From the NCBI GenBank assembly GCA_022009995.1, contig CP091734.1:682001-746000 (forward strand): 64,000 bases of DNA. The letters are read 5' to 3'. Shown here one piece after another: positions 47,671 through 57,296 of this stretch; position 1 is the first letter of the stretch, and each line of letters starts with the position of its first letter. The notes under the pieces are model-generated. The model was not told the origin of the DNA. It did not search any database and saw nothing but the letters and a program-made list of their open reading frames with translations. The position numbers were made by a program, and so were the translations under genes. The stretch comes from Clostridiales bacterium. Lineage in GTDB: Bacteria > Bacillota > Clostridia > Christensenellales > CAG-917.

Positions 47671-49417
47671 ATGGAGTACAGAGATATCTACAAAAACTGG
47701 CTTGCATCGGGCGCATTGACCGCCGACGAAAAGGCGGAATTATCGGCGATTTCCGATGACTTAAACGCACAAAAAGACCGTTTCGGGGCGGAACTCGAAT
47801 TCGGAACGGCGGGTATGCGCGGCGTTCTCGGCGCAGGCATTAACAGAATGAACGTGTACACGGTTGCCCGCGCGACGAAGGGACTTGCAAGGTATATTAT
47901 CGGCAGGGGCGAAGACGCGATGCGTCGCGGCGTCGTGGTGTCCTATGACACAAGGCGTTTTTCGACGGAGTTTGCGATTGTTTCGGCGGAAGTCCTGAAT
48001 TCTTTCGGCATACGCGTATATCTTTTTGAAAACGTACGCCCCGTGCCCGTTTGCAGTTTCGCAATCCGCAATCTGAACGCGGTTGCGGGCATTATGATTA
48101 CCGCGTCGCACAACCCCAAAATTTACAACGGATACAAGGTTTACGGCGAAGACGGCGCGCAGATGTCGCCCGAAGACACGGCTGTCGTCGTGAAGTTTAT
48201 CGAAGAAGAAAAGGATTATTTCGCGCCGTATAAGAAAATCGGCATTACCGAAAGCGACATAAGAAACGCCGACGGCAAAACGTACGAAAATATCACCGTC
48301 ATCGGGAAATCCCTGGACGAGCGTTATTTTGCGGCAATCGAAAAACTTATGTTGTCCGAAGACGCCGTAAGAGCGCAGCGCGACAAAATGAAAATCGTTT
48401 ACACCCCCATTCACGGCAGCGGCTATATGCCCGTCACGACAATGCTTGAAAGAATGGGTATGCCGGTCGTTACCGTTCCCGAGCAGGTCAATCCCGATCC
48501 CGACTTTTCGACGGTACGCGTGCCGAATCCCGAGGAAGCCGACGCCCTGTCGATGGCTGTCGCGCTTGCGAAAAAGGTCAACGCCGCCGTTGTTATCGGC
48601 ACCGATCCCGACTGCGACAGAATGGGCGTTGCGGTACGAAACGACAAGGGCGAGTTCGTCCTTCTGAACGGAAACCAGACGGGCGTTCTTATTATGGATT
48701 ATATATTAAGGCGCAACCGCGACAAAGGAACGCTTCCGAAACGCCGCCGTCGTCAAAACCATCGTTACGACAAGGCTTGCAAACGTCGTCGCAAAAGATT
48801 ACGGCGCGACCGTGTTCGACGTGTTGACGGGGTTCAAGTTCATCGGCGAAAAAATAAAAGAGTGGGAACAGACTCACGAATATACCTTTATGTTCGGCTT
48901 TGAGGAAAGTTACGGCTGTTTGTCGGGCACGCACGCCCGCGATAAGGACGCCGTCGTCGCCTCGATGCTATTTGCGGAGCTTGCCTGCTTTGAAGAAAAC
49001 GAAGGTTCGAGCGTTTACGACAGGCTGCAAAAGATTTATAAAGAATACGGATATTTCCTTGAAAGGGCATTCTCGTTCGGCTTCACCGGCATCGACGCCA
49101 TGGACAAAATGAACAAGATTATGAACGATATCCGCACAAGCGATATTTCGTCGGTTCAGGGCAAAAAAGTCCTTGCGCTCAGCGATTACCTTACGGGCGT
49201 TACGACGAAATGCGACGGCACAAAGGAAAAAATCACTTTGCCGAAGTCCAACGTTCTTCTTTACACGCTTGAAAACGACTGCTGGATGTGCGTCCGCCCG
49301 AGCGGTACGGAGCCGAAACTCAAAATCTATCTTGCCACGAAAGAAGATTCCTTCGATTCGGCGGAAAAAGACCTTGCCGCCATGAAAGACGAAGTGGTAA
49401 AAAAATTCAATTTGTAA
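47671..49417 (+). CDS. Phosphoglucomutase / phosphomannomutase (one frameshift)
   Basis: A reconstructed protein of about 582 aa of the alpha-D-phosphohexomutase family. Entry motif FGTAGMRGVLG, phosphoserine loop TASHNPK, metal loop DPDCDRMG, sugar loop GFEESYGCLSG and phosphate loop RPSGTEPKLK, all in the right order. It interconverts hexose 1- and 6-phosphates. The frame breaks in an A-run near 48743 (LPKNAAVVKTIVTT). Confidence 0.94.
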
Positions 49418-49453
49418 AACAATTAACACTTATATAAAAAGGGAGTAAACGTT

Positions 49454-50553
49454 ATGAAAAAGTCAATATTTAAGATTACGGCATTTTCGATTATCGCAGT
49501 GCTTGTCGTCGCTCTTTCGGTAACGGCGTTTGCATTGACTGCGCCCGGCGGGAACGTCACAACGACAAACGACAGCGTTTCGTATGCCGAAACAAAAAAC
49601 AATAATCCGTACATAGTTTACAACACGACGGGGCTTTTGCGTTCGGCGCACCGCGCAGGCGGCGTACAGGATCCCGAAAACACGATGAAGGCAATCAAAA
49701 CCTGTCTGAACAGTATGAACGAAGGTTACGACGTCGACATTCTGGAATTTGACCTGCACCTGACGAAAGATAACGAGCTTATCCTTCTTCACGACGAAAA
49801 TTTCGACCGCACCACAAACAGCGTCGAAGTCTGGGGCAGAGAAGGCGTGTTGCCGCGCGACAAAGACCTTGCGGAAATCAAAGAGCTGAACTTTGGATAC
49901 TGGTTCCCGTACGAAAGGGGCAGCGTCCAGGTTGAAGATAAGCGTATTTACAAAGACCTGAACACTTTGCCGGTCGAAGAAGCAAACGATTTACGCGTCG
50001 TTACGCTGGAAGAAGTTATTGTCGCGGCGGAAAATGCGGGCAAACAATATCGCTATATCATCGAAATCAAGGACAAAGGCTCGGTCGGCAAATACGCGGC
50101 GCAACAACTTTGCGCGCTTATGGAAAAGTATAATATGTTCGACAAAGTCGTTGTCGGTACGTTCAACGGCGATATCAGCGATTACTTCGATTATCTCAAC
50201 GCCAACGTGTACAACGGCAAAATCAACCGCTCCGCAGGTATCCTTGAAGTTCTGAAAATCTTTTTGAGTTACCTTATGAACCGCGACCTCGGCACGGTGA
50301 AATACAACGTTTTGCAAATTCCTTATATGAATTGGTTCCCGTTCCTTGGCAGCAAGTCGTTCATCGATTACGCGCACAAGTACGGCATCGCCTGCCAGTT
50401 CTGGACAATCAACGAGGCAACCAGATGGAAACGCTCATTAAAAACGGCGCGGATTGCATTATGTCCGACAATCCGAAACTTCTGTATGAGGTTGCAAACC
50501 GCGTGAAATACGGAAATATGGTGCAGCCTGCCGAACCTCAACCGCAACAATAA
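49454..50553 (+). CDS. glpQ: Exported glycerophosphodiester phosphodiesterase (one frameshift)
   Basis: About 366 aa. Signal peptide (MKKSIFKITAFSIIAVLVVALSVTAFA split by a polar start), then GDPD motifs SAHRAGGVQDPENTM, EFDLHLTKDNELILLHDE, and EIKDKGS for metal binding. It releases glycerol 3-phosphate from deacylated phospholipids or teichoic acid. One C is missing near 50431; the corrected end TQMETLIKNGADCIMSDNP is typical. SD GGGAG upstream. Confidence 0.93.
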
Positions 50554-50571
50554 TCTTAAATACCTTATAAA

Positions 50572-50598
50572 GCCCACGGCAAGCCGTGGGTTTTTCAT
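50572..50598 (+). terminator. Terminator behind the GDPD gene
   Basis: Perfect 9 bp stem GCCCACGGC / GCCGTGGGT-like pairing with a 2 nt loop and five T. Confidence 0.85.
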
Positions 50599-50621
50599 TG
50601 CAAAAACATAAGGTTTTATGG

Positions 50622-50725
50622 TTGACTTAATAAAATATCTATAATATATTGAATATAGGCTTTTTAAGTCTTTGGCTGAAATGCCATTATCAGGATGGAC
50701 GAGCGGGCGACCGCTCGTCTTTTTA
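50622..50725 (+). ncRNA. Candidate small RNA with its own promoter and terminator
   Basis: TTGACT (50622-50627) and TATATT (50645-50650), 17 bp apart. A possible transcript of about 65-70 nt from about 50657 contains a TGGC-TGAAA-TGCCA hairpin and ends in a strong GACGAGCGG / CCGCTCGTC terminator (50698-50719) with T-run. It contains no reading frame of note. Class not recognised. Confidence 0.4.
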
Positions 50726-50739
50726 TTTTCGTTCAAATC

Positions 50740-51032
50740 AAATTGCACAAAGAATTTTAATTTACAACATCGTTCAAAGCCCTTATTGCGGGCAAATAAA
50801 AAACACACAACGCAAATAATGCGTGTGTGTTTTTTCTGGTCGGAGTGACGGGATTTGCTCCGCAACCCTACGGGCGCAGGCTTTTTATGCACCTTTTTTT
50901 GCGCCGCTAACGCGGTTGACACGCCGGGGACTAAAAACAGCGCACTGTGCTGTTTTCTTAACGTCCCGTTCAAATCCCTTATTGCGGACAAATAAAAAAC
51001 ACACAACGCAAACAACGCGTGTGTGTTTTTTA
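50740..51032 (-). repeat. tRNA-tail modules (locus E, behind tRNA-Pro)
   Basis: On the minus strand: terminator (stem ACACACGCG..., 51000-51030), the inverted T-arm (50964-50979), a core at 50931-50963 nearly identical to the locus D core, then a perfect 20 bp copy of the tRNA-Pro 3' end including CCA (50837-50856), and a second copy of the terminator (about 50805-50836). A third, decayed module start follows to about 50740. Confidence 0.85.
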
Positions 51033-51108
51033 TGGTCGGAGTGACGGGATTTGAACCCATGGCCTCATGGTCCCGAACCATGCGCGCTACCATCTGCGCT
51101 ACACCCCG
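51033..51108 (-). tRNA. tRNA-Pro(CGG)
   Basis: 76 nt. Acceptor CGGGGTG / CACTCCG with one G-T pair, CCA encoded, anticodon loop TTCGGGA (anticodon CGG), T-loop TTCAAAT. Minus-strand promoter TTGCAA (51161-51166) and TATAAT (51139-51144), 16 bp apart. Confidence 0.96.
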
Positions 51109-51174
51109 ATAATACGGCGGTTTTTGCCGTACTGCTATATTATATAATATTTTTTGAAATTTGCAACTGTTTTT

Positions 51175-51853
51175 TCACACATACATTATCGACAATGCGA
51201 TTAAAGCCTGTCCTGCGAAATAGGTCGCGAGTTCCAGAACGGACAAAGTGCGGTTTGCACGCCATTCTTTGAAGTACACGAACGACAGACACGTGTCGCT
51301 GAACAGCAGGAAAAGCGCACCAATCATCGCAAGCAGCCCGCCGACGGTCTTTTGCACCGCGTACAGATAACATGCGGACACCGCCGTAAACGTTACCGTA
51401 AAGGAGTAAAGGGTGATAAGTATGCGCATCCACAGCGGGATTTCAAACTTAAAGACGTACGAGCCGCCAAACGTCAGTATTGCCGCGATCGCCGCTACGA
51501 TTGCCGTCACGAAATAAACCGCTTGTCAAGTTGAACGCCGTTGAAAAGGCGACGTGGCCGAGAAGGAATGCGAATAAACCGATGGGGATAAGGCGTTTTC
51601 TGTACGTCGGAGTAAGTTCCTTAACGCCAAGGAAAGCGTCGCCGGCATGGCACAAGATAAGCCCGAGAAACAGCGGAACGAAGTAGTTCATGTTGCAGGC
51701 GGGGTTTTTTGCGAATGCGGTAATTCCGATTATCAGAAAGGACAGCGACGCGATATATTTTGCGACGAGCCCCCAGAAGTTTTTATTGAGCGACCGAAAG
51801 CCGAGGCAGAAAGTCGCCGCGATTATGCAGATTCCGAAAAAGAGATATACCAT
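51175..51853 (-). CDS. YhhN / lysoplasmalogenase-like membrane protein (one frameshift)
   Basis: A reconstructed protein of about 225 aa with eight hydrophobic segments. The YhhN/TMEM86 pattern is visible in GLILCHAGDAFLG and GALFLLFSDTCLSF, whose aspartates are the conserved polar residues of the family. Family members cleave the vinyl ether of lysoplasmalogens, lipids common in anaerobic Clostridia. An extra base near 51529 splits it (NLTAVYFVTAIVAAI). It starts 6 bases after typA. Confidence 0.82.
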
Positions 51854-51859
51854 TTCCTG

Positions 51860-53678
51860 TTATGCGTTTGCGAAACGCGCTTTCATACGCAACTCGTGGT
51901 TTAAGATGCGTTTTCTGATGCGTAAACTCTTGGGAGTGACTTCCAACAACTCATCGTCGGCGATGAATTCAAGACATTCTTCAAGGGAAAGTTTTTTGAC
52001 GGGGATAAGGCGCAACGCGTCGTCGCTGCCGGACGCGCGGGTGTTCGTCAGATGTTTTTTCTTGCAGACGTTGACGGTAATATCGCCGAGCGTCGGGGGA
52101 TAGCCGATGACCTCGCCTTCGTACACTTGTTCGCCTGCGGAGACGAAAAGGATGCCCCTTTCCTGCGCGTTGAACAAACCGTAAGTAACCGCCTCGCCCG
52201 TTTCAAAAGCGACAAGGCTTCCCGTTTTACGGCGGGGGAAATCACCCTTATACGGTTGATATTCAAGGAATATGCTGCTCATTACGCCTTCGCCGCGGGT
52301 AAGCGTCAGAAGTTCGCTCTTAAAGCCGAAAAGTCCGCGCGACGGAATATCGAATTCAAGGCGCATTCTGTCGCCGATTGCCTGCATGTGTACGAGATCG
52401 CCGCGACGTGCGCCGACCGCGCCCATGACCGAGCCGTTGCAGTCGCCGGGGACGTCGATGACAAGCCTGTCGATAGGTTCAAGCAGGGTGTCGCCTTCCT
52501 TTTTGAAAAGGACTTTGGGCGTGGATACCGCAAACTCATAGCCTTCGCGGCGCATTGTTTCGATAAGAATGGAAAGGTGCATTTCGCCACGACCGGACAC
52601 TTTGAAACTGTCAGTGCTGTCGGTGTCTTCGACGCGCAGGGAAACGTCTTTCAGAAGTTCTGAATAAAGCCTTTCTCTCAGGCGTTGGCTGGTGACGAAT
52701 TTACCTTCTTTGCCGGCAAAGGGACTGTCGTTTACGGAGAAAGTCATTTGCACGGTGGGGTCGGTAATTTTGACGAACTCGCACGGTTCGGAGTTTTCGG
52801 GGCTTGACACGGTGTTGCCGATGTTGATGTTTTCGATGCCCGAAACGCATACGATGTCGCCGACCGCCGCCGATTCGCAGGGAACGCGCTTTAAGCCTTC
52901 GATCTGATAAAGGTTGGCGATTTTGCTCTTATAAGGTTGAATGCGGTTGTGCCAGTCGCTGACGACGACGTCGGAGTTCGTCCTTATGACGCCTTGTTCG
53001 ACGCGGCCGATACCGATACGACCGACGTAGTTGTTGTAGTCGATTGCGGAAATCAGCAGTTTTGCAGGTTTTTGGTCGTCGCCTTCGGGGCAGGGGATAT
53101 GGCTCAGAATCGTTTCAAAGCGGGATAAGGTTTTCGCCTTCCGCGCCTTCGGTAAGGGTGCTTGTGCCTTTTCTGCCGCTGCAATAGACGATGGGGCTGT
53201 CCAGCTGTTCGTCGGTGGCGTCAAGGTCAATCAAAAGTCCCAGAACTTCTTCCACGACCTCGTGAATACGCGCGTCGGGACGGTCGATTTTGTTTATGCA
53301 GATGATTATTTTAAGCCCAAGCGATAAAGCCTTTGACAAAACGAATCTTGTTTGGGGCATCGGCCCTTCGACGGCGTCGACAAGCAAAAGCACGCCGCTG
53401 ACCATTTTCAGGACGCGTTCAACCTCACCGCCGAAGTCCGCGTGTCCCGGGGTGTCGATGATGTTGATTTTCACGCCGTTGTAATGGATTGCGGTGTTTT
53501 TCGCAAGGATGGTGATGCCGCGTTCGCGTTCAAGGGCGTTGCTGTCCATAACGCGATCTTCAACCTGCTGATTCTCGCGGAAGGTGCCGCCTTGTTTAAG
53601 CATTTCGTCAACCAGCGTGGTTTTGCCGTGGTCGACGTGGGCGATAATTGCAACGTTTCTTAAATCTGTTCTTTTCAT
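51860..53678 (-). CDS. typA: Ribosome-associated GTPase TypA/BipA (one frameshift)
   Basis: A reconstructed protein of about 606 aa. G1 AHVDHGKTTL, G3 DTPGHADFGGEVER, G4 NKIDRPDAR, G5 YCSGRKG, then EF-G-like domains (GRGEMHLSILIETMRREGYE, MGAVGARRGDLVHM) and the family C-terminus. It assists ribosome assembly and stress adaptation. The frame breaks in a T-run near 53124 (LIPLFETILSHIP). Confidence 0.96.
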
Positions 53679-53831
53679 ATTATTATCTCTCGTTTGATTT
53701 TTGTATTATATACATATCTTAAAATAATAGCAAGGATATTAACCGCCCGACGCGAATTTTTTTCAAAAAATTAAGTTTTCGGCAAAAGAAAAGGGACGGA
53801 AAAACCCGTCCCCGGAATGGATATTCGTTTG

Positions 53832-54415
53832 TCAGCCGTCGATTTCGTCGGCGTTTGTTTTCATATCGCCCATCCACTTTCTGAAAAAGTTTTTGACCCT
53901 GAACGCGACGCACCAGTCGCCCAGCATCGATATGCCGTGTACAAGCAGGAACACGCCCAGAAGTACCGTGAGATATATCGCGCCGCCGACGGGATTGAAG
54001 AACGCCAGCATACCGAAAACGATTTCGAATATCGAAGTTATCAGAAGTACCCACCAGTACGGCAGTTTGAGTCTGCCCGCGGCAATCGCCATCGACAATT
54101 CCGAAATGCCTTCGTAAATAAACCACATTGCGAAAATGAAGGGCAGGAATCCTGCGACGACGTTTTCGTTTGAAAGCATGATTATGCCGAGAATCGTCGT
54201 GATTATGCCGTCCGCAAGAAACGCACCACCGCCGAAAAGTCCGACCGTCGTGAAGAACATTGCGATTTCCACAACGCCGATTACGAGTACGATCGCACCG
54301 ATTACGTATGCGAGCGTCGTAAGCGTGGTATCAACGGGCAACGCAAAGCACACGATACCCGCGGCAATCATCAGAATACTTGCTAAAAACCATAAGATTG
54401 AAGTTGATTTTTCAT
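53832..54415 (-). CDS. HdeD/DUF308-type membrane protein (one frameshift at the start)
   Basis: About 194 aa with six membrane segments in three similar pairs (IAAGIVCFALPVDTTLTTLAYVIGAIVLVIG, FGMLAFFNPVGGAIYLTVLLGVFLLVHG). The start is ATG 54415 behind GAGGTG: one A is missing after MK, and STSILWFLASIL then joins the rest. DUF308 proteins such as HdeD are stress-associated with unknown mechanism. The basic end KNFFRKWMGDMK probably faces the cytoplasm. Confidence 0.85.
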
Positions 54416-54538
54416 ATCGTTCACCTCTTTACGCTTGCATTATACAACCGATAATTAGCAGTGTCAATAGTCGAGTGCTAATTTTTTTCGCAATTATTAA
54501 AATTGATTTTTTTTTGATAATAAATCTATCAATTTGAT

Positions 54539-55135
54539 TTAATTTCCGTCGTTTAATTTCAGCATGAACGCGCCTTGCTTTGCGTGGCACAGCGGACATT
54601 CTTTCGGGGCGGATTCGGCGGTTGTTTCATAGCCGCAGCCCGAGCATTTCCATTTTACCGCTTTCGGGCGTTTATAAAGGGCGGAATCTTTCAGCTGCTC
54701 GTGCAGGTCGAGAAAGAGTTTTTCGTGGCAGGTTTCAACCTGAATAAGGTTTTCAAAAAGCCCCGCGATATCCTTGAATCCTTCCTTTTTCGCGGTTTCC
54801 ATAAATTCGGGATAGATTCTTTCCGCCTCGTTTTTTTCGTCTTCTGCGGCAAATGCAAGGTTGTCAAGGAGATTCCATTTTTGTTTGAAAGGGAAGCCCG
54901 CGGAAATATCGATGTTTTTGATGACGTTTTCGTCGGCGGTTTGCAGGAAGGAATAAAGCATGCGTGCATGATTGAATTCTTCGTAAACCACTTTGTCGAT
55001 GATTTCGGACAACGCGACGTAGCCTTCGTTTCTCGCGCCGTATTCGATGAACATATATCTGACGTGAGCCTGACATTCGCCGGCAAACGCCCGCGCCAGA
55101 TTTTCGTAAGTTTTGCTGTTTTTCAGATTTTTCAT
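54539..55135 (-). CDS. rbr: Rubrerythrin, classical form
   Basis: 198 aa from the ATG at 55135, behind GGAGG. N-terminal ferritin-like domain (AFAGECQAHVRYMFIEYGARNEG, YEEFNHARML, EDEKNEAERIY, VETCHEKLF) and one C-terminal rubredoxin domain CSGCGY / CPLCHAK. A peroxide reductase of the cytoplasm. It differs from the island rubrerythrin in having a single rubredoxin domain, so the two are not recent duplicates. Confidence 0.95.
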   Translation of the reverse strand: MKNLKNSKTYENLARAFAGECQAHVRYMFIEYGARNEGYVALSEIIDKVVYEEFNHARMLYSFLQTADENVIKNIDISAGFPFKQKWNLLDNLAFAAEDEKNEAERIYPEFMETAKKEGFKDIAGLFENLIQVETCHEKLFLDLHEQLKDSALYKRPKAVKWKCSGCGYETTAESAPKECPLCHAKQGAFMLKLNDGN

Positions 55136-55226
55136 AAATACCTCCGAAAAAAGTATCCGCAAATTTACAAAAAATATACGGTCTTGCTTTCAAAGTATCA
55201 AAAGATGTGTTATACTAATCGCCGTT

Positions 55227-56228
55227 ATGAGATATTTGTTTTTCGACATAGAGTGCAGCGAAGGTAAAAGTATGTGCAGTTTCGGTTACGTTCTGACCGA
55301 CGAAAAATTCCGCATACTTGAAAAGGACGATATTCTGATGAACCCCGAGGCGATTTTCCATACGGGCGCCTGGGGCAAGAAAAACAGGGAAACCTACCCC
55401 GGCATCGAAATGGCGTACCCGAAAGAAGTTTTTCTGAAAAGCCCGACTTTCCCCGCGCTGTACGAAAAAATCAAATCGCTTATCGAATATAAGGATCAGA
55501 CCGTCATCGGGTTTTCGCACAAAAACGACACCGTGTTTCTGGACAACGCCTGCAAGCGTTACAACCTGCCGTCAATAGATTACGACTTCGTGGACGTGCA
55601 GACAATTCATAAGGATTACAATAATCTCATAAACCCGTTCAGCACCGAAAAACTTGTGGAAGAACTGAACCTCGACGTCAACAAATACGTCCCGCATAAG
55701 AGCGACGACGACGCCGAAGTGTCGATGCTCGTCACCAAAAACTTTTGCGAAAAGCTGGGACTGTCGCTTAATAAACTTATCGCGCAGTATCCGAACTGTA
55801 TGGGTGTTCATAAAGCGTATAACACGGTTTATCTTTACAAAACGCGCGCAGAAAGCCTTATTTGTGCAATAAACCGCAACAGTACATCGGGAAGCAATTT
55901 AATGCGCGGCAGCAATTTCAACAAATACAAACACTTTCTGGAAGACTTTATCGCGGATTCTTCGGTTGAAAAATCGTTGTTCGGAAAACACGTCGCGGTG
56001 TCCAGAAATTACTTTGACAATCACTTCCGCGAGATGTTGCTTATCGTCGAAAAAGTCCGGGACAGGGGCGGCGTTATGGAATCGCACGTCGGCCGCGCCG
56101 ATATATTTGCGGGCAATCCCTCAAAAGAAGAAGAAAGGGCGATTGAGTCCGCAGTCCGCCGCGGGAAAAACGTCCTTACCGTCACCGAGGACGACCTTTT
56201 TAAAATGCTTTCGATTGATAAAATATAA
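55227..56228 (+). CDS. DnaQ-like 3'-5' exonuclease with possible BRCT end
   Basis: 333 aa from the ATG at 55227. DEDDh-type residues: FFDIECSEG (first D/E pair), GFSHKNDTVFLDNA, and HKSDDDAEVSMLV (final His-Asp). Residues 255-330 (FGKHVAVSRNYFDNHFREMLLIVEKVRDRGGVMESHVGRADIFAG) resemble a BRCT domain. Perhaps a DNA repair or RNA-processing exonuclease. TATACT at 55211-55216 lies only ten bases before the ATG and no Shine-Dalgarno sequence is present, so translation may be leaderless. Confidence 0.8.
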   Translation: MRYLFFDIECSEGKSMCSFGYVLTDEKFRILEKDDILMNPEAIFHTGAWGKKNRETYPGIEMAYPKEVFLKSPTFPALYEKIKSLIEYKDQTVIGFSHKNDTVFLDNACKRYNLPSIDYDFVDVQTIHKDYNNLINPFSTEKLVEELNLDVNKYVPHKSDDDAEVSMLVTKNFCEKLGLSLNKLIAQYPNCMGVHKAYNTVYLYKTRAESLICAINRNSTSGSNLMRGSNFNKYKHFLEDFIADSSVEKSLFGKHVAVSRNYFDNHFREMLLIVEKVRDRGGVMESHVGRADIFAGNPSKEEERAIESAVRRGKNVLTVTEDDLFKMLSIDKI

Positions 56229-56278
56229 TTGTTTTTTCAACCTTTATCACATATTGAGCATTTTTTTGCGAAATGCTT

Positions 56279-56307
56279 TTGACAAATGCAAACTCGTATG
56301 CTATTAT
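56279..56307 (+). promoter_or_regulatory. Promoter of tRNA-Ser
   Basis: TTGACA (56279-56284) and TATTAT (56302-56307), 17 bp apart. Confidence 0.8.
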
Positions 56308-56342
56308 AATTAAGCATCTTTTGTGACGCGTTTTCGGTTTAA

Positions 56343-56434
56343 GGAGAAATACCCAAGAGGCCGAAGGGGCTCCCCTGCTAAGGGAGTAGTACGTGAGAAG
56401 CGTAGCCAGGGTTCAAATCCCTGTTTCTCCGCCA
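56343..56434 (+). tRNA. tRNA-Ser(GCT)
   Basis: 92 nt class II tRNA: acceptor GGAGAAA / TTTCTCC, long variable arm (TAGTACGTGAGAAGCGTA), anticodon loop CTGCTAA (anticodon GCT), T-loop TTCAAAT, encoded CCA. Confidence 0.97.
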
Positions 56435-57005
56435 AACAAAACGGACAAGTGATTACTTGTCCGTTTTTGTTTTACGTCACTTAACAACAGGGATTTTGCA
56501 CGATGCGGTGCATCGTGCCGCCTGCGGCGTGAACCCTGTCACCGCCAGGCTGACGCTCCGCTTATGTGAGTAAACTCACCCGCTGCGCTATTTCACAAAT
56601 CCCTGTTTCTCCGATGGATATAACGGACAAGCAAACTCGCTTGTCCGTTTTTGTTTTACGAAACTTAACAACAGGGATTTGAACGAGAGCGTTAAGAAAC
56701 GGCACGGTGCGTCGTTTTTAGCGGCTGACCGCAAGCGAAGAGAGAAGCAAGCGCTTGCATTTGCGGAAATCGAGCGTAGCGGACATAGCCAACGATTGTG
56801 CGATTTGTCGCACAAATGCGTAGCATTGTTGCTTGCAACAAAGCGTTGAGCGTAGACCGAAGGCTTTTGCAAAGCATAAAAGTATTTCACACGGATTGCT
56901 TTGCAAAAGGCAAGAACAAATCCCTGTTTCTCTATGCTCCGAAACAGTGATTTTGCACGATGCGGTGCATCGCGCCGCCTGCGGCGTGAACCCCGACTCG
57001 TTAAT
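56435..57005 (+). repeat. tRNA-tail modules (locus C, behind tRNA-Ser)
   Basis: Terminator 56440-56468 (ACGGACAAGT stem). Module 1: AACAGGGATTT (56486-56496, inverted T-arm), hairpins GCACGATGC-GGT-GCATCGTGC and GTGAGT-AA-ACTCAC, copy of the tRNA 3' end (56597-56613), terminator 56621-56652. Module 2: inverted T-arm 56670-56680, a core related to loci D and E (56690-56725), tRNA-end copy 56918-56932. Module 3: a start only, from 56940. No protein gene lies in this stretch. Confidence 0.85.
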
Positions 57006-57084
57006 TTACCCGCAAACGAAGAAAAGAAAAAGGCGAGCGGTTTTCGTTTGACGAAAAACGGGGCGCAACAGGGCGCAAGAAGAC

Positions 57085-57213
57085 TTGATAAACAAATTTT
57101 TTTGTGATAGAATGGTTCCAACATCAGAAAGGCACGGAGGTATCCGACCATGAAAATGAAAAACAGCACGACCGGAAGCGCAAAGTGAACGAAACGTTCC
57201 TTTGCGTTTTTTT
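57085..57213 (+). promoter_or_regulatory. Promoter, 12-codon leader ORF and terminator ahead of adenine deaminase
   Basis: TTGATA (57085-57090) and TAGAAT (57108-57113), 17 bp apart. A leader frame MKMKNSTTGSAK (57150-57188) starts behind GGAGG. Its last codons form the left arm of a terminator (CGCAAAGTGAACG, loop AAA, CGTTCCTTTGCG, 57179-57206) with seven T. This resembles an attenuator in which translation or ligand binding decides read-through. No known riboswitch class is recognised. Confidence 0.6.
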
Positions 57214-57296
57214 GTATTCAGAGGAAAGGCGTCGCGACGAATATAAAACGACAATACAAATATAAATAAAAAAATCGAAAGGCAGGTAAGCGGAAA

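Noticed and set aside
56435..57005. CRISPR array
   Set aside because: Repeats are long, irregular, inverted and tRNA-derived; there are no equal spacers and no cas genes in the window.
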